Counted from the stretch's first letter, positions 1 through 15,703 are shown. The stretch is DNA of 64,000 bases from G965215145 sp965215145 (GCA_965215145.1 OZ244038.1:2914001-2978000), one strand, 5' to 3'. Numbers and translations: made by a program. Notes: generated by a model from the letters alone, not told the origin.

Positions 1-680
1 GCCTGCTCGTAGAGCGCCGTGCCTACGCCGAGGCCGAGCCGCTCCTCCGCGAGGTACTCGCGATGTGGCGCCGCCTCCTCGGCGACGAGCACCCGGACGT
101 GGCGGTGAGCCTGAACAACCTCGCGGGCCTTCTGGACTCGGTGGGGAAAGAGACAGAGGCCGAGGCCCTCTACCGCGAGTCCCTGGCGATGCGGCGCCGC
201 CTCCTCGGCGACGAGCACCCCTACGTGATGCAAAGTCTGATCAACCTCGCTGGCGTGGTGTATGACCAGGACCGCTACGAGGAGGCCGAGACGCACCTCA
301 CGGAAGCCCTCGCTATGCGCGGAGTCCTCAATGAGGGGCACCCGTTCACGGGAATTGGTCTAGCCATGATGGGGAGGCTCCTCACGAAGACGGACCGGCC
401 GGAGAAGGCTGAATCTCTGCTGCGCGAGGCCCTCGCCATCGCCAAGGAGACGCGTGGGGACGAGCACGTGCGGACGGCCCGGATGAAGCTCGCCCTCGGG
501 ACTACCCTCACGGCGCTCGGCCGGTATGGAGAGGCTGAGCCGTACCTAACTCAGGCCTCCACCGTCTTCCAAAGCGACGACCCAACCGTGCTCTCCACGG
601 ACCGCGAGGACGTTGGCTTAGCACTCGTGGAGATGTACACCGCGTGGGGCAAGCCGGCGGAGGCCGCCCGCTACCGCTGA
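1..680 (+). CDS. Tetratricopeptide-repeat protein, C-terminal part (5' end outside window)
   Basis: The frame is open from base 3, so the gene begins upstream of the window; about 225 residues are visible. They form successive ~42-residue TPR units of the kinesin-light-chain type. The LLGDEHP signature occurs in two consecutive repeats, and helix-turn-helix units such as AEALYRESLA, AETHLTEALA and AESLLREALA follow one another. The repeats become degenerate toward the C-terminus and no other domain follows. TPR arrays are protein-binding scaffolds. In related bacteria arrays like this often form the C-terminal half of Ser/Thr kinases or ATPase regulators, but that part is not visible here. 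The ATG at 63 lies inside a repeat and is not the true start. Confidence 0.8.
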   Translation, partial: LLVERRAYAEAEPLLREVLAMWRRLLGDEHPDVAVSLNNLAGLLDSVGKETEAEALYRESLAMRRRLLGDEHPYVMQSLINLAGVVYDQDRYEEAETHLTEALAMRGVLNEGHPFTGIGLAMMGRLLTKTDRPEKAESLLREALAIAKETRGDEHVRTARMKLALGTTLTALGRYGEAEPYLTQASTVFQSDDPTVLSTDREDVGLALVEMYTAWGKPAEAARYR

Positions 681-775
681 CTCCGCCGGGCGGCACTTGC
701 AGCTTCGGGAGGGGAACCGCTCGTCGCCCATTGAGCGGAGGCGGACCCGCCGCGACGGGCCGAAAAGCGGGGGAT

Positions 776-830
776 CAAAAAAACTTCGGCGGGGGTGGCG
801 TGCGGCGCGCCCGTTTTGCGTGGTGGGGGT
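776..830 (+). promoter_or_regulatory. Promoter-like block shared with the next gene
   Basis: An A-run (777-783), the word GTGGCGTGC (795-803), a T-run ending at 817 and CGTGGTG (819-825) recur at a constant offset of 2262 bases upstream of the metallopeptidase gene, with no gap. The T-run element resembles a weak Bacteroidota -7 box (TAnnTTTG). It lies about 100 nt before the ATG at 915. The rest of the 234-nt gap (681-914) holds nothing else I can name. Whether this is a sigma-factor promoter, an activator site or a leader element is not known. Confidence 0.5.
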
Positions 831-914
831 GAAGGACGGCCCACGCGGCCTCTTCTCACGCCGGGCCTCGCCGCCCGGCCCTGTTCCCTCCACCCCTCAC
901 CCTCGGGTACCGCC

Positions 915-2963
915 ATGACCCACATGTCATCCCTCTCCCCCACTGCGCAGCGGCTCCTCGGGGCCGCGTTCCTCCTGCTCGTTCTCCTCCTCACTAGCGC
1001 CCTCGCCCCGTCGGCAAAGGCGCAGACGCTCCTTGAGACGCTTGTTTCTCCTAACGAAGCTTCCGGCGGTGATTTCGGCACCTCCACAGCGGGGGTGCCT
1101 GACACCAATGGCGATGGCGTTGACGACCTCCTTGTGGGCGCCCTTTTCGAGGGTCCGGGCTCGAGCCTGAACAATATCGGTCGGGCCTATCTCTTCAGTG
1201 GAGCCACAGGGACTCTACTGTTGACCCTGGAATCCCCGAACAGCCAAGAGGATGGAAGGTTCGGAACCGCCGTGGCGGGGGTGAGCGACGTTAATGGCGA
1301 CGGGTTCGGCGACCTTCTCGTCGGGGCACCAGGAGAGAACAGGGCCTATCTTCTTAGCGGGGCATCAGGACTGCCGATTTACAATCTGATTCCGGCGGCC
1401 TCGGCCGATGCCTTTGGCTTCTCAGTGGCCGGTGTGCCTGACGCGGACGGTGACGATGTCGAGGATCTCCTCGTCGGCACTGTTAATGAACGGGTTTACC
1501 TCTACAGCGGTGCTACTGGCACCCTCTTACTGAGTGTCGCGTCCCCTAGTGGGGAACCTCTTGGTGCCTTCGGAGGATTCGTCGCGGGCGTCCCGGACAC
1601 CGACGGCGACGGCCGCGGTGACTTCCTTGTCGGAGCGCCGGGAGAGGACCCTGGGTCGAGTCCCTTTGATGCTGGGCGGGCTTACCTCTTCAGCGGAGCC
1701 ACGGGCACAATCCTCTCCACCCTAAGCTCTCCCAACGAGGAGTCGGGGGGCAGGTTCGGAGACGCGGTCGCGGGCGTACCCGATACCGATGGTGATGGGC
1801 GTGGGGATCTCCTTATTGGGGCTGGCGGCTTTTTTACTACTGGTGAAAGCCGGGCCTACCTCTTCAGTGGGGCCAGCGGGGGTCTCCGCTTCGAACTCGT
1901 GCCCCCCAGCATCTCGAGCAATAGCCACTTCGGCAGCGCCGTCGCAAGCGTCCCCGACGTCGATGGCGATGACATCGACGACCTCCTCATCGGCGCCCCT
2001 TCAGCGGCCTCAGGCGCCCTCTTCCCGGGTCTGGCTTTCCTCTTCAATGGGGCTACAGGCGCCTTCCTAGCTGAGATTCAGTCGCCCAACGAGCAGACCG
2101 GCGGCAACTTCGGAGAGGCGGTGGCGGGGATCCCGGACGTCGACGGCGACGGCGCGGGGGACCTCCTCATTGGAGCACGCAATGAGGATCCCGGCTCAAG
2201 CCCCTTCAGCGCCGGGCGGGCTTACCTCTTCAGTGGGTCGGGTGGCGGCAGCACCACCCCCGACGTAGACCTCTCAGCCATGGCAACAAGCCCCACCACC
2301 GTTGCCCCCGGCGACACGCTGGCCTTCGACTACACTCTTACCAACACCACAGGGATGCCCATCTCCGGTGCCCTCCGCGCCGAGGTCCGCGATAGCACGG
2401 GTACTACGGTCCGCCGCTTCGGCCGGGTCGTGAGCGGGACGCTTGCAGGAGGCGAGACCCTCTCGGGCTCGTTCATGCAAACCATCCCGGAGAACGCCGC
2501 GCCCGGCACCTACACCTACGTCCTCGTCGCCGAGACAGACGATGGAGACGTCCTTGACGACGAGACGTTCGAGATCACGGTGACCTCAGACGGGAGCCGG
2601 CCGGCGCTGGCCGGCGCTGCGACGTGGCCGGCGCCGGTCTTCGACGGCGGCTTCGACGGAGCGGGCGACGACACCCAGAACGCCGCCGCCGCCCGCGTGG
2701 AGAGGACTGAAGCCGTCGCGGCGTACCCGAACCCGACGGCCGGGCGGGCGCGCATCGCGTTCTCGCTGGAGGAGGCCGCCGAGGTCCGCCTCACGGTCTA
2801 CGACGCGCTCGGGCGCGAGGTGGCCGAGCTCATCAACGGCCGGTTGGGGACCGGCCGCCACGCCGCTGTCCTCGACGGTGAGGGACTCCCGACGGGAGTG
2901 TACCTCTGGCGGTTCGAGGCCGGCGGCCGGGTGGAGACGGGGCGGCTCACGCTGCTCCGGTAA
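915..2963 (+). CDS. Secreted FG-GAP (integrin-alpha-like) repeat protein with T9SS-type C-terminal sorting domain
   Basis: The protein has 682 residues. I chose the ATG at 915 because it opens a clear signal peptide (hydrophobic stretch about residues 14-31, cleavage near AKAQ); upstream in-frame codons give no sensible N-terminus. About seven ~60-residue FG-GAP units follow (about 37-455), each with FG…VAGVPDxxGDGxxDLLVGA and RAYLFSGATG. The NGDG/DGDG loops are the expected calcium-binding turns, and the units should make a beta-propeller. A CARDB/Ig-like domain lies at about 457-560. The C-terminal ~80 residues (YPNPTAGRARIAFSL … GREVAEL … GVYLWRFEAGG) match the sorting domain used by type IX secretion. 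The product is probably surface-exposed or released and adhesive. It is a paralogue of the gene at 40832-42772. Codon use in the repeats is less G/C-biased than in nearby housekeeping genes. Confidence 0.85.
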   Translation: MTHMSSLSPTAQRLLGAAFLLLVLLLTSALAPSAKAQTLLETLVSPNEASGGDFGTSTAGVPDTNGDGVDDLLVGALFEGPGSSLNNIGRAYLFSGATGTLLLTLESPNSQEDGRFGTAVAGVSDVNGDGFGDLLVGAPGENRAYLLSGASGLPIYNLIPAASADAFGFSVAGVPDADGDDVEDLLVGTVNERVYLYSGATGTLLLSVASPSGEPLGAFGGFVAGVPDTDGDGRGDFLVGAPGEDPGSSPFDAGRAYLFSGATGTILSTLSSPNEESGGRFGDAVAGVPDTDGDGRGDLLIGAGGFFTTGESRAYLFSGASGGLRFELVPPSISSNSHFGSAVASVPDVDGDDIDDLLIGAPSAASGALFPGLAFLFNGATGAFLAEIQSPNEQTGGNFGEAVAGIPDVDGDGAGDLLIGARNEDPGSSPFSAGRAYLFSGSGGGSTTPDVDLSAMATSPTTVAPGDTLAFDYTLTNTTGMPISGALRAEVRDSTGTTVRRFGRVVSGTLAGGETLSGSFMQTIPENAAPGTYTYVLVAETDDGDVLDDETFEITVTSDGSRPALAGAATWPAPVFDGGFDGAGDDTQNAAAARVERTEAVAAYPNPTAGRARIAFSLEEAAEVRLTVYDALGREVAELINGRLGTGRHAAVLDGEGLPTGVYLWRFEAGGRVETGRLTLLR

Positions 2964-3000
2964 CCCGGCGGCGCCACCACGCGCCCCGTCTCCCAGACTG

Positions 3001-3033
3001 GCGCCCCCCGCGGTCTCGTGCTGCGGGGGGCGC
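3001..3033 (+). terminator. G/C hairpin after the FG-GAP gene
   Basis: Perfect 11-bp arms, GCGCCCCCCGC (3001-3011) and GCGGGGGGCGC (3023-3033), enclose an 11-nt loop. No T-run follows; an A-run (3040-3045) does. A nearly identical hairpin follows the next gene at 5093-5126, so this may be a terminator or mRNA 3'-end stabiliser specific to these secreted-protein genes. Confidence 0.5.
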
Positions 3034-3037
3034 TGCT

Positions 3038-3092
3038 GGAAAAAAGTGCGGGCGAAGTGGCGTGCCGCCCCTACTTTTTACGTGGTGCAGGG
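3038..3092 (+). promoter_or_regulatory. Second copy of the shared promoter-like block
   Basis: An A-run (3040-3045), GTGGCGTGC (3057-3065), TACTTTTTA (3072-3080) and CGTGGTG (3081-3087) align without gaps to 776-830. The TACTTTTTA word is close to the Bacteroidota -7 box. The block lies about 68 nt before the ATG at 3147 and directly after the hairpin at 3001-3033. Confidence 0.5.
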
Positions 3093-3146
3093 TAGAGGCT
3101 CGTCCTGGGCCTCCCCGGTGCCCCCCTTCAACCCACCATCACCGCC

Positions 3147-5072
3147 ATGCGCTACGTCCTCCCCCTCCTCCTGGCCCTGCTGCTCGCCCCCGCGGCGGCC
3201 CTCGCACAGGCCGACCTCTTCACCCCCAATGCCGCGGCCCGCGCCGCGCTGGCGCCCGAGGCGGCCGGGGCCCTCGCCCACCTCGAAGGCTTCGCCCCCT
3301 TCGTGCAGGCCGAGCTGGGACGGGTGGACCCGGCGGCGCTCACGGCCTCGGTGGCGCTGCACGTTGCGCTCCCCGACGGCGAAGAGGTCACGCTGCGGCC
3401 GGTGCGCGTGGAGGACCGGGCGCCGCTCGCCTCGGGCGGGGTGGACCGCTCCTGGTACGGGGCCGGGGCGGGCGCCGGCACGACGGGGCAGTTCGTGGTC
3501 CGGGGTGACGTGGTGGTGGGGACGGTCCGCCACGCGGGGAGGCTCTACACGCTGCGCGCGCTGGGCGGCGGGCTCCACGCGCTCGCCCTCCTCGACGAGC
3601 AGCGGTTCCCGTCTGAGCACGAGACGCGGACCCTGGACGACCGAGGGCGGGCACCCGCGCCGCCGGCTCGCTCCCCGAGCCTCACGCCCTCCCCCGCAGC
3701 GGGGGCCTCCAGCTCGTTGTCCACCATCGACGTGATTGTGCCCTACACTAACTTCGCGCGGGCTGACGCTGGCGGCACGGACGCTATCCTGGCATCGATT
3801 CAGCTTGCCGTGGACGAGAGCAACCAGTCGTTCGCCAACAGCAGCGTCGCGCTCGAGTTCAGGCTCGCGCACGCCTACGAGACGCCCACCTTCCAGATCG
3901 GTGTCGACGATGACCTCGATGACGTGACGTTCATCGGTGAAGGCCGCTTCGATGAGGTGCATGGCCTGCGCGACCAGTACGGCGCCGACGTGGTCTCGCT
4001 CTGGGGCTCGTACGGCAACGATTGCGGAGACGGGTGGATCGCCGGGCCGATGCCCGAAAGCTATGCGTTCTCGGTCGTCAACTACAGTTGCGCGACCGGC
4101 ACCTACGGCTTTGCTCACCAGATCGCGCACAACCTCGGCGCGCACCACGAGCCCGGCTACGCTGTCAACCATTTCTTTTCCTTCGGCTACGGCTACAACT
4201 CCAGCTACACGCCGGACGGGTGGAAGACGATCATGGCCGAGGGGCCGGGCACGCGCATCCCGTACTGGTCCAACCCGGACGTCCTCTACAACGGCGTCCC
4301 GACGGGCGTGCCCGACGTGAGCGACAACGTCCGCACGATCAACCAGACGGCCCCCATCGTCGCCGAGTACCGCCCCTCCGTCGTCGGCCCCGGCTGCGAG
4401 CAGAGCCTCGACGCCACGCTCAGCAACGCCACCCCCGCCGCCGGCCAGACCGTCACCTTCGCCGTCACCGCCACCAACGACAGCGCGACCCCGACCGACG
4501 TGGACCTCTGGATCGACGCTTCGGGGCCGGCCTCCGCCCGTCTCCGCCTCACCTCGGGCACGCTCCCCAGCAGCGCCACCGTCACCGCCAACGTCGCCTT
4601 CCGCATCCCCACCGGCGCCCCGGCCGGGGCCTACGCGCTCGACCTCAACCTCGGCGACTTCGCGGCCGACGAGGTGTGCGACACGGAGCCGTTCACGATG
4701 ACGGTGGGACCGGCTGCGCGCGGCGTAGCCGCCTCGGGCGTGGCGTTCGAGGCCGTCGGGGAGGCCGCCTTCGCTGAAGCTCCGGCGCCGGCCGCAGCGA
4801 TGGCACGGACGGCGGAGGCCGCCCTCGCCGTGGCGCCGAACCCGCTGGCCGGGCAGGCCACAGTGCGCTACGCGCTCGCCGAGGCCGGCGCCGTCCGGCT
4901 CGCCGTCTACGACGTGCTCGGGCGGGAGGTCGCCGTGCTTGCGGACGAACACCGAGAGGGCGGGGCGCACGAGGCCGCCTTCGACGCCTCCGCGTTGCCG
5001 GCCGGGGCCTACGTCGTCCGGCTCGCGGCGGGGGGCCGGGTCGAGACGCGGCGCGTGACGGTGCTGCGCTGA
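3147..5072 (+). CDS. Secreted reprolysin-like (M12B/M72-type) metallopeptidase homologue with altered catalytic motif
   Basis: The protein has 641 residues. A signal peptide (MRYVLPLLLALLLAPAAALA) is followed by a propeptide-like region (to about 190). The peptidase-like domain starts at STIDVIVPYT (about 191) and contains DEVHGLRDQYGADVVSLW and YAFSVVNYSCATG. The zinc motif reads HQIAHNLGAHH: H324, H328 and H334 are in the three zinc-ligand places of HExxHxxGxxH, but residue 325, the general-base Glu in active enzymes, is Gln (CAG at 4119-4121). The Met-turn (TIMAEG) and GTRIPYWSNP region are intact. An Ig-like domain follows, then a T9SS-type C-terminal domain (VAPNPLAGQATVRY … GREVAVL … AYVVRL). 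Family knowledge says a Glu-to-Gln change normally abolishes hydrolysis, so this is probably a zinc-binding pseudoprotease. I see nothing that suggests a frame error. Confidence 0.85.
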   Translation: MRYVLPLLLALLLAPAAALAQADLFTPNAAARAALAPEAAGALAHLEGFAPFVQAELGRVDPAALTASVALHVALPDGEEVTLRPVRVEDRAPLASGGVDRSWYGAGAGAGTTGQFVVRGDVVVGTVRHAGRLYTLRALGGGLHALALLDEQRFPSEHETRTLDDRGRAPAPPARSPSLTPSPAAGASSSLSTIDVIVPYTNFARADAGGTDAILASIQLAVDESNQSFANSSVALEFRLAHAYETPTFQIGVDDDLDDVTFIGEGRFDEVHGLRDQYGADVVSLWGSYGNDCGDGWIAGPMPESYAFSVVNYSCATGTYGFAHQIAHNLGAHHEPGYAVNHFFSFGYGYNSSYTPDGWKTIMAEGPGTRIPYWSNPDVLYNGVPTGVPDVSDNVRTINQTAPIVAEYRPSVVGPGCEQSLDATLSNATPAAGQTVTFAVTATNDSATPTDVDLWIDASGPASARLRLTSGTLPSSATVTANVAFRIPTGAPAGAYALDLNLGDFAADEVCDTEPFTMTVGPAARGVAASGVAFEAVGEAAFAEAPAPAAAMARTAEAALAVAPNPLAGQATVRYALAEAGAVRLAVYDVLGREVAVLADEHREGGAHEAAFDASALPAGAYVVRLAAGGRVETRRVTVLR

Positions 5073-5092
5073 TCCCAGCCCGTCGCGATTCT

Positions 5093-5126
5093 GGCGCCCC
5101 CCGCGGCTTCGGCTGCGGGGGGCGCC
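5093..5126 (+). terminator. G/C hairpin after the metallopeptidase-like gene
   Basis: Perfect 12-bp arms GGCGCCCCCCGC (5093-5104) and GCGGGGGGCGCC (5115-5126) enclose a TTCG-containing 10-nt loop. The arms are nearly identical to those of the hairpin at 3001-3033, and there is no T-run. Confidence 0.5.
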
Positions 5127-5191
5127 GTGGTGTATGGCTCCGCACGTCGGAGCGAAGACGCCCACGCTACGCTTCACGGTCGTCCGCTATC

Positions 5192-5311
5192 GGACCCCCC
5201 GCCGCGCTTGCGTCGCCTCCGGCTCCGGCTTCGCGCGGCTGTCCCCCTTCTGAAGGGGGACAGTTCCGGTCGTGCCTGAGCGAAGCGATGCGCGATCTGA
5301 ACGGGGGGTCC
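5192..5311. repeat. Dispersed intergenic element, intact copy (~120 bp)
   Basis: The element is bounded by a terminal inverted repeat, GGACCCCCCG at 5192-5201 and CGGGGGGTCC at 5302-5311. Its centre is a palindrome, GTCCCCCTTC-TGAAGGGGGAC (5241-5261), followed by AGTTCCGGTCGTGCCTGAG (5262-5280). The right half recurs at 6474-6564 in the same orientation, on the other side of the two-gene cassette 5334-6178. It encodes nothing visible and looks like a small non-autonomous mobile or REP-like element. Confidence 0.6.
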
Positions 5312-5333
5312 ACGAAGCCCCGCACCCATCAGC

Positions 5334-5915
5334 TCACTGTCCGGCCTCGCGGAGGGCGCGTTCGAGCAGGTCGGTGACGGCCATCCGCTCGGCGGTCTCG
5401 TGCAGGTAGTGGCCGTCGAGGCGCGGCCCCTGCACCTTCAGCACGCCGAGCACATCGAGCCACTGCCGCTCGGAGACCCCGCCGCCCAGGCGGTACCACG
5501 CGAGCTTCTGGAGGATGATGTCCTCGGCGCTCGCCACCACCAGCGTCTGTCCCGCCTCCTCCCCCACCGGGACGGTCTGCCGCCGCACCATCTCCGTTCG
5601 CGTGACCACATCGCGCCCTACGACGAAGACGTCGAGCTTGAACATCGTCTCGAACTCGATGACGTTGAACGACGCCCGCCGCCGGACGGCCTCTCGGACC
5701 ATCCCCTCGTCCACGTAGAAATCCCCTTCGAGCGCAGCGACGAAGCCGGACACAGCCTCCTCTGCTAGGTCAGCAACGAGGTCCACGTCCTGGGTGGCGC
5801 GCGGGATGCCGTGCAGCGAGCTAGCGAGCGATCCCCCGACGAGGTAGGGCACCCCGAGCCGGTCGAGCACGTCCGCGACCCGGAGCGTGGTTCGCAGGAT
5901 CGGCCCGAGGGCCAT
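5334..5915 (-). CDS. Nucleotidyltransferase-fold protein (AbiEii/DUF6036-like)
   Basis: The protein has 193 residues. I chose the ATG at 5915 because it overlaps the upstream gene's stop (TGATG), and family members begin just before the helix VADVLDRLGVPYLVGG. The signature is GGSLASSLHGIPRATQDVDL: a GS motif followed by the DxD pair (DVDL), the metal-binding core of minimal nucleotidyltransferases. AEDIILQKLAWY is the conserved C-terminal element of the AbiEii/DUF6036 group. Such proteins act as toxins or nucleotidyl-transferring regulators in two-gene modules, and this one has a small upstream partner read as one unit. The substrate cannot be told from sequence. A toxin-antitoxin role is an inference from gene layout and from the element copies that flank the pair. 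Confidence 0.75.
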   Translation of the reverse strand: MALGPILRTTLRVADVLDRLGVPYLVGGSLASSLHGIPRATQDVDLVADLAEEAVSGFVAALEGDFYVDEGMVREAVRRRASFNVIEFETMFKLDVFVVGRDVVTRTEMVRRQTVPVGEEAGQTLVVASAEDIILQKLAWYRLGGGVSERQWLDVLGVLKVQGPRLDGHYLHETAERMAVTDLLERALREAGQ

Positions 5916-6178
5916 CAGAATCCCTGGGCTTCGGGGTCCCACCCAAAGACCCGGCGCATCGTGGGCCCGTCGAGGTGGAGCGAGGCGAGGCGGAGGTCCA
6001 CCTCGCGCCTGGAGAGGTCGGGGCCGTACTGCGCCCGGATGCGCGCCGTCGCCAACTCGTCCAGGGCGCGGTTGAGGGCCACGACGCGTTGGAGCCTCTG
6101 GGCCGGGGTCATGGCCCGATACCCCGCGATGAGTACGCGCTCCACGGCCGGCGGGGTGTCGGTGGATTGGGGCGTCAT
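5915..6178 (-). CDS. Small helical partner of the nucleotidyltransferase
   Basis: The gene encodes about 87 residues from ATG 6178; an alternative ATG at 6190 adds four. The sequence is soluble and helix-rich: AQRLQRVVALNRALDELATA, a conserved-looking REVDLRLASLHLDG segment, then MRRVFGWDP at the end. I recognise it as the kind of small uncharacterised protein often encoded directly before AbiEii-like nucleotidyltransferases, but I know no function for it. Its stop overlaps the next start by one base, so the two are probably translationally coupled and may form a complex. Antitoxin or adaptor are the simplest guesses. Confidence 0.6.
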   Translation of the reverse strand: MTPQSTDTPPAVERVLIAGYRAMTPAQRLQRVVALNRALDELATARIRAQYGPDLSRREVDLRLASLHLDGPTMRRVFGWDPEAQGF

Positions 6179-6300
6179 GCTAGAGGGCATCAGACGGGGA
6201 AGCGGGTGAAGATAGGCTACCAGAGACGAGGCCCCATAATCGTCTGCTGAAGTGGGGGCCCTCCGCTCATCGTCCCGTCGCTGCACTCAGGGGACGATAA

Positions 6301-6564
6301 GCTGCCCCCCTTCAGAAGCAGGGCCGCTAAGTTCTGGAACGGGCACCTTCCCCCTTCCAGTCATTCCCGCGAAAGTGGGAATCCAGCCAGGGTAGCGACT
6401 CTCTTCTGGATCCCCGATCAGGGCCGGGGATGACTCCTGTTGGGGTTGGACGGTAGAACTTAGCGGTCCTGCCCTTCAGAAGGGGGACAGTTCCGGTCGT
6501 GCCTGAGGCCGCAGGCTAATGTTGCAAGTCCCGCTCTGCGGGGCACGGTCGGGACGGGGGGTCC
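6301..6564. repeat. Second copy of the dispersed element, interrupted by an insertion
   Basis: The left remnant (CTGCCCCCCTTCAGAAG, 6302-6318) and right part (CTTCAGAAGGGGGACAG from 6474, ending CGGGGGGTCC at 6555-6564) correspond to the central palindrome and right half of 5192-5311, split by 6319-6471. The copy is in direct orientation relative to the first. Together they flank the two-gene cassette. The 450-nt gap before rpoC holds this composite, the rpoC terminator hairpin (6573-6604), and an imperfect stem at 6269-6299 (ATCGTCCC / GGACGAT). I see no gene there. Confidence 0.55.
6319..6471. mobile_element. MITE-like insertion with 17-bp terminal inverted repeats
   Basis: The ends CAGGGCCGCTAAGTTCT (6319-6335) and AGAACTTAGCGGTCCTG (6455-6471) are inverted repeats matching at 16 of 17 positions. 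Inside lie two stem-loops: ATTCCCGCGAAAGTGGGAAT (6363-6382), which has the ATTCCC-N8-GGGAAT form of the Neisseria dRS3 repeat, and a GGATCCCCG…CGGGGATG stem (6408-6432). There is no coding capacity. It sits inside the dispersed element copy at 6301-6564, so it arrived later. Confidence 0.55.
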
Positions 6565-6572
6565 AAACGCCC

Positions 6573-6604
6573 GCGCCCCAGACGCGGCGTGGCGTCCGGG
6601 GCGC
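6573..6604 (-). terminator. Probable terminator of the rpl-rpoBC operon
   Basis: Thirteen-bp arms (6573-6585 and 6592-6604, one G-U pair in the RNA) enclose a 6-nt loop, 27 bases after the rpoC stop. On the minus strand it is followed by a GTTT-containing stretch rather than a full T-run. Confidence 0.55.
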
Positions 6605-6631
6605 GGCGGGGTGCTTCGGTGCCGGTCGGGG

Positions 6632-10993
<4,362 letters not shown>

Positions 10994-11028
10994 GTTCAGC
11001 GTGGGGTTACTAATGATGGATACCGGCT

Positions 11029-11056
11029 GTAAGGGCGACCGGCCGGTCGCCCCTAC
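11029..11056. repeat. GTAGGGGC-type palindrome between rpoB and rpoC
   Basis: A 28-bp palindrome with ends GTAAGGGC / GCCCCTAC (one mismatch) and core GACCGGCCGGTC. It has no T-run. It belongs to the same family as 32556-32579, 48553-48652, 52275-52338, 52395-52421, 59528-59555 and 61010-61037. Confidence 0.7.
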
Positions 11057-11071
11057 GGGCTGGCGATTCGG

Positions 11072-15007
<3,936 letters not shown>

Positions 15008-15183
15008 AGTGTCCCCGCGTGGTTTGGTGGTCGGTTCCAGACCTCGGCGCCGGGCCGCGCCGAGGCTCGCCCTGCGCCTCGGTGGAGTTTGGCACGCCGC
15101 TGGCGGCGCGCAACACGGGGCTACGCGAGGTGCCCCATGGGGTTCCTGCATCTGGCCGGCCTCGGGAGGGGTTCAACCCGCCT

Positions 15184-15213
15184 CCTTATAACCGGCTCAA
15201 GCCGGGCTCCAAA
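15184..15213 (-). promoter_or_regulatory. Candidate internal promoter upstream of rpoB
   Basis: On the minus strand TTTG (15213-15210), an 18-nt spacer containing the palindrome CCGGCTTGAGCCGG, and TTATAAGG (15191-15184) resemble a -33/-7 pair. It sits in the 318-nt rplL-rpoB gap (15008-15325), which holds no gene. An internal promoter or attenuator here would parallel the known uncoupling of rpoBC from the L10/L12 genes in other bacteria. Confidence 0.4.
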
Positions 15214-15325
15214 CCGCATGCAGGAGGCGCCCTGCTTGCGGTCGGAGGACCGGCTCCGGAACCGCGGCCCGGTCCGCCGACGAGAACGCCAGGGGGACCC
15301 GAGCCGCGGCCGTACTTCGGGTGAG

Positions 15326-15703
15326 CTACTTCAGCTCGACCTCCGCGCCGGCGCCTTCGAGCCGGCCCTTGATGTCCTCGGCCTCGTCCTTCGAGGCGGC
15401 CTCCTTGATCGTGTTCGGCGCGCCGTCGACCATCTCCTTGGCCTCCTTGAGGCCGAGGCCGGTGATGCCGCGGACCTCCTTGATGACGGCGATCTTGTTG
15501 CCGCCGATGGCGGTCAGGACGACGTCGAACTCGGTCTGCTCCTCGGCGGCGGCGGCGCCGTCCCCCCCGGCCGGGCCGGCCATCACGGCGGCGGCGGCGG
15601 CGGGCTCGATGCCGTACTCGTCCTTGAGCACGCCGAGCAGGTCGTTGGCCTCCTTGATGGTGAGGTTGACGAGGCTCTCGGCGATCTGGTTGATGTCTGC
15701 CAT
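15326..15703 (-). CDS. rplL: 50S ribosomal protein L7/L12
   Basis: The protein has 125 residues from MADINQIAESL; an upstream in-frame codon gives no family match. The layout is the classical one: an N-terminal dimerisation helix pair (about 1-35), an Ala/Gly-rich hinge (PAAAAAVMAGPAGGDGAAAAEE), and the globular domain with EFDVVLTAIGGNKIAVIKEVRGITGLGLKEAKEMVDGAP, the conserved elongation-factor-binding surface. It forms the ribosomal stalk with L10, whose gene lies just upstream. Confidence 0.97.
   Translation of the reverse strand: MADINQIAESLVNLTIKEANDLLGVLKDEYGIEPAAAAAVMAGPAGGDGAAAAEEQTEFDVVLTAIGGNKIAVIKEVRGITGLGLKEAKEMVDGAPNTIKEAASKDEAEDIKGRLEGAGAEVELK

Noticed and set aside
915..2963. 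FG-GAP gene as a recent horizontal acquisition
   Set aside because: Codon use is somewhat less G/C-biased, but a paralogue with the same architecture and sorting domain is at 40832-42772, which fits a native, fast-evolving family.
3078..5177. Minus-strand frame opposite the metallopeptidase-like gene (699 codons)
   Set aside because: Gly/Arg/Val-rich shadow without domains; the plus-strand gene has a signal peptide, zinc motif and sorting domain.
15008..15151. N-terminal extension of rpoB to 15151
   Set aside because: The extra residues (Arg/Pro/Ala-rich) do not resemble any RpoB N-terminus, and TTG 15007 has a GGGGA element.
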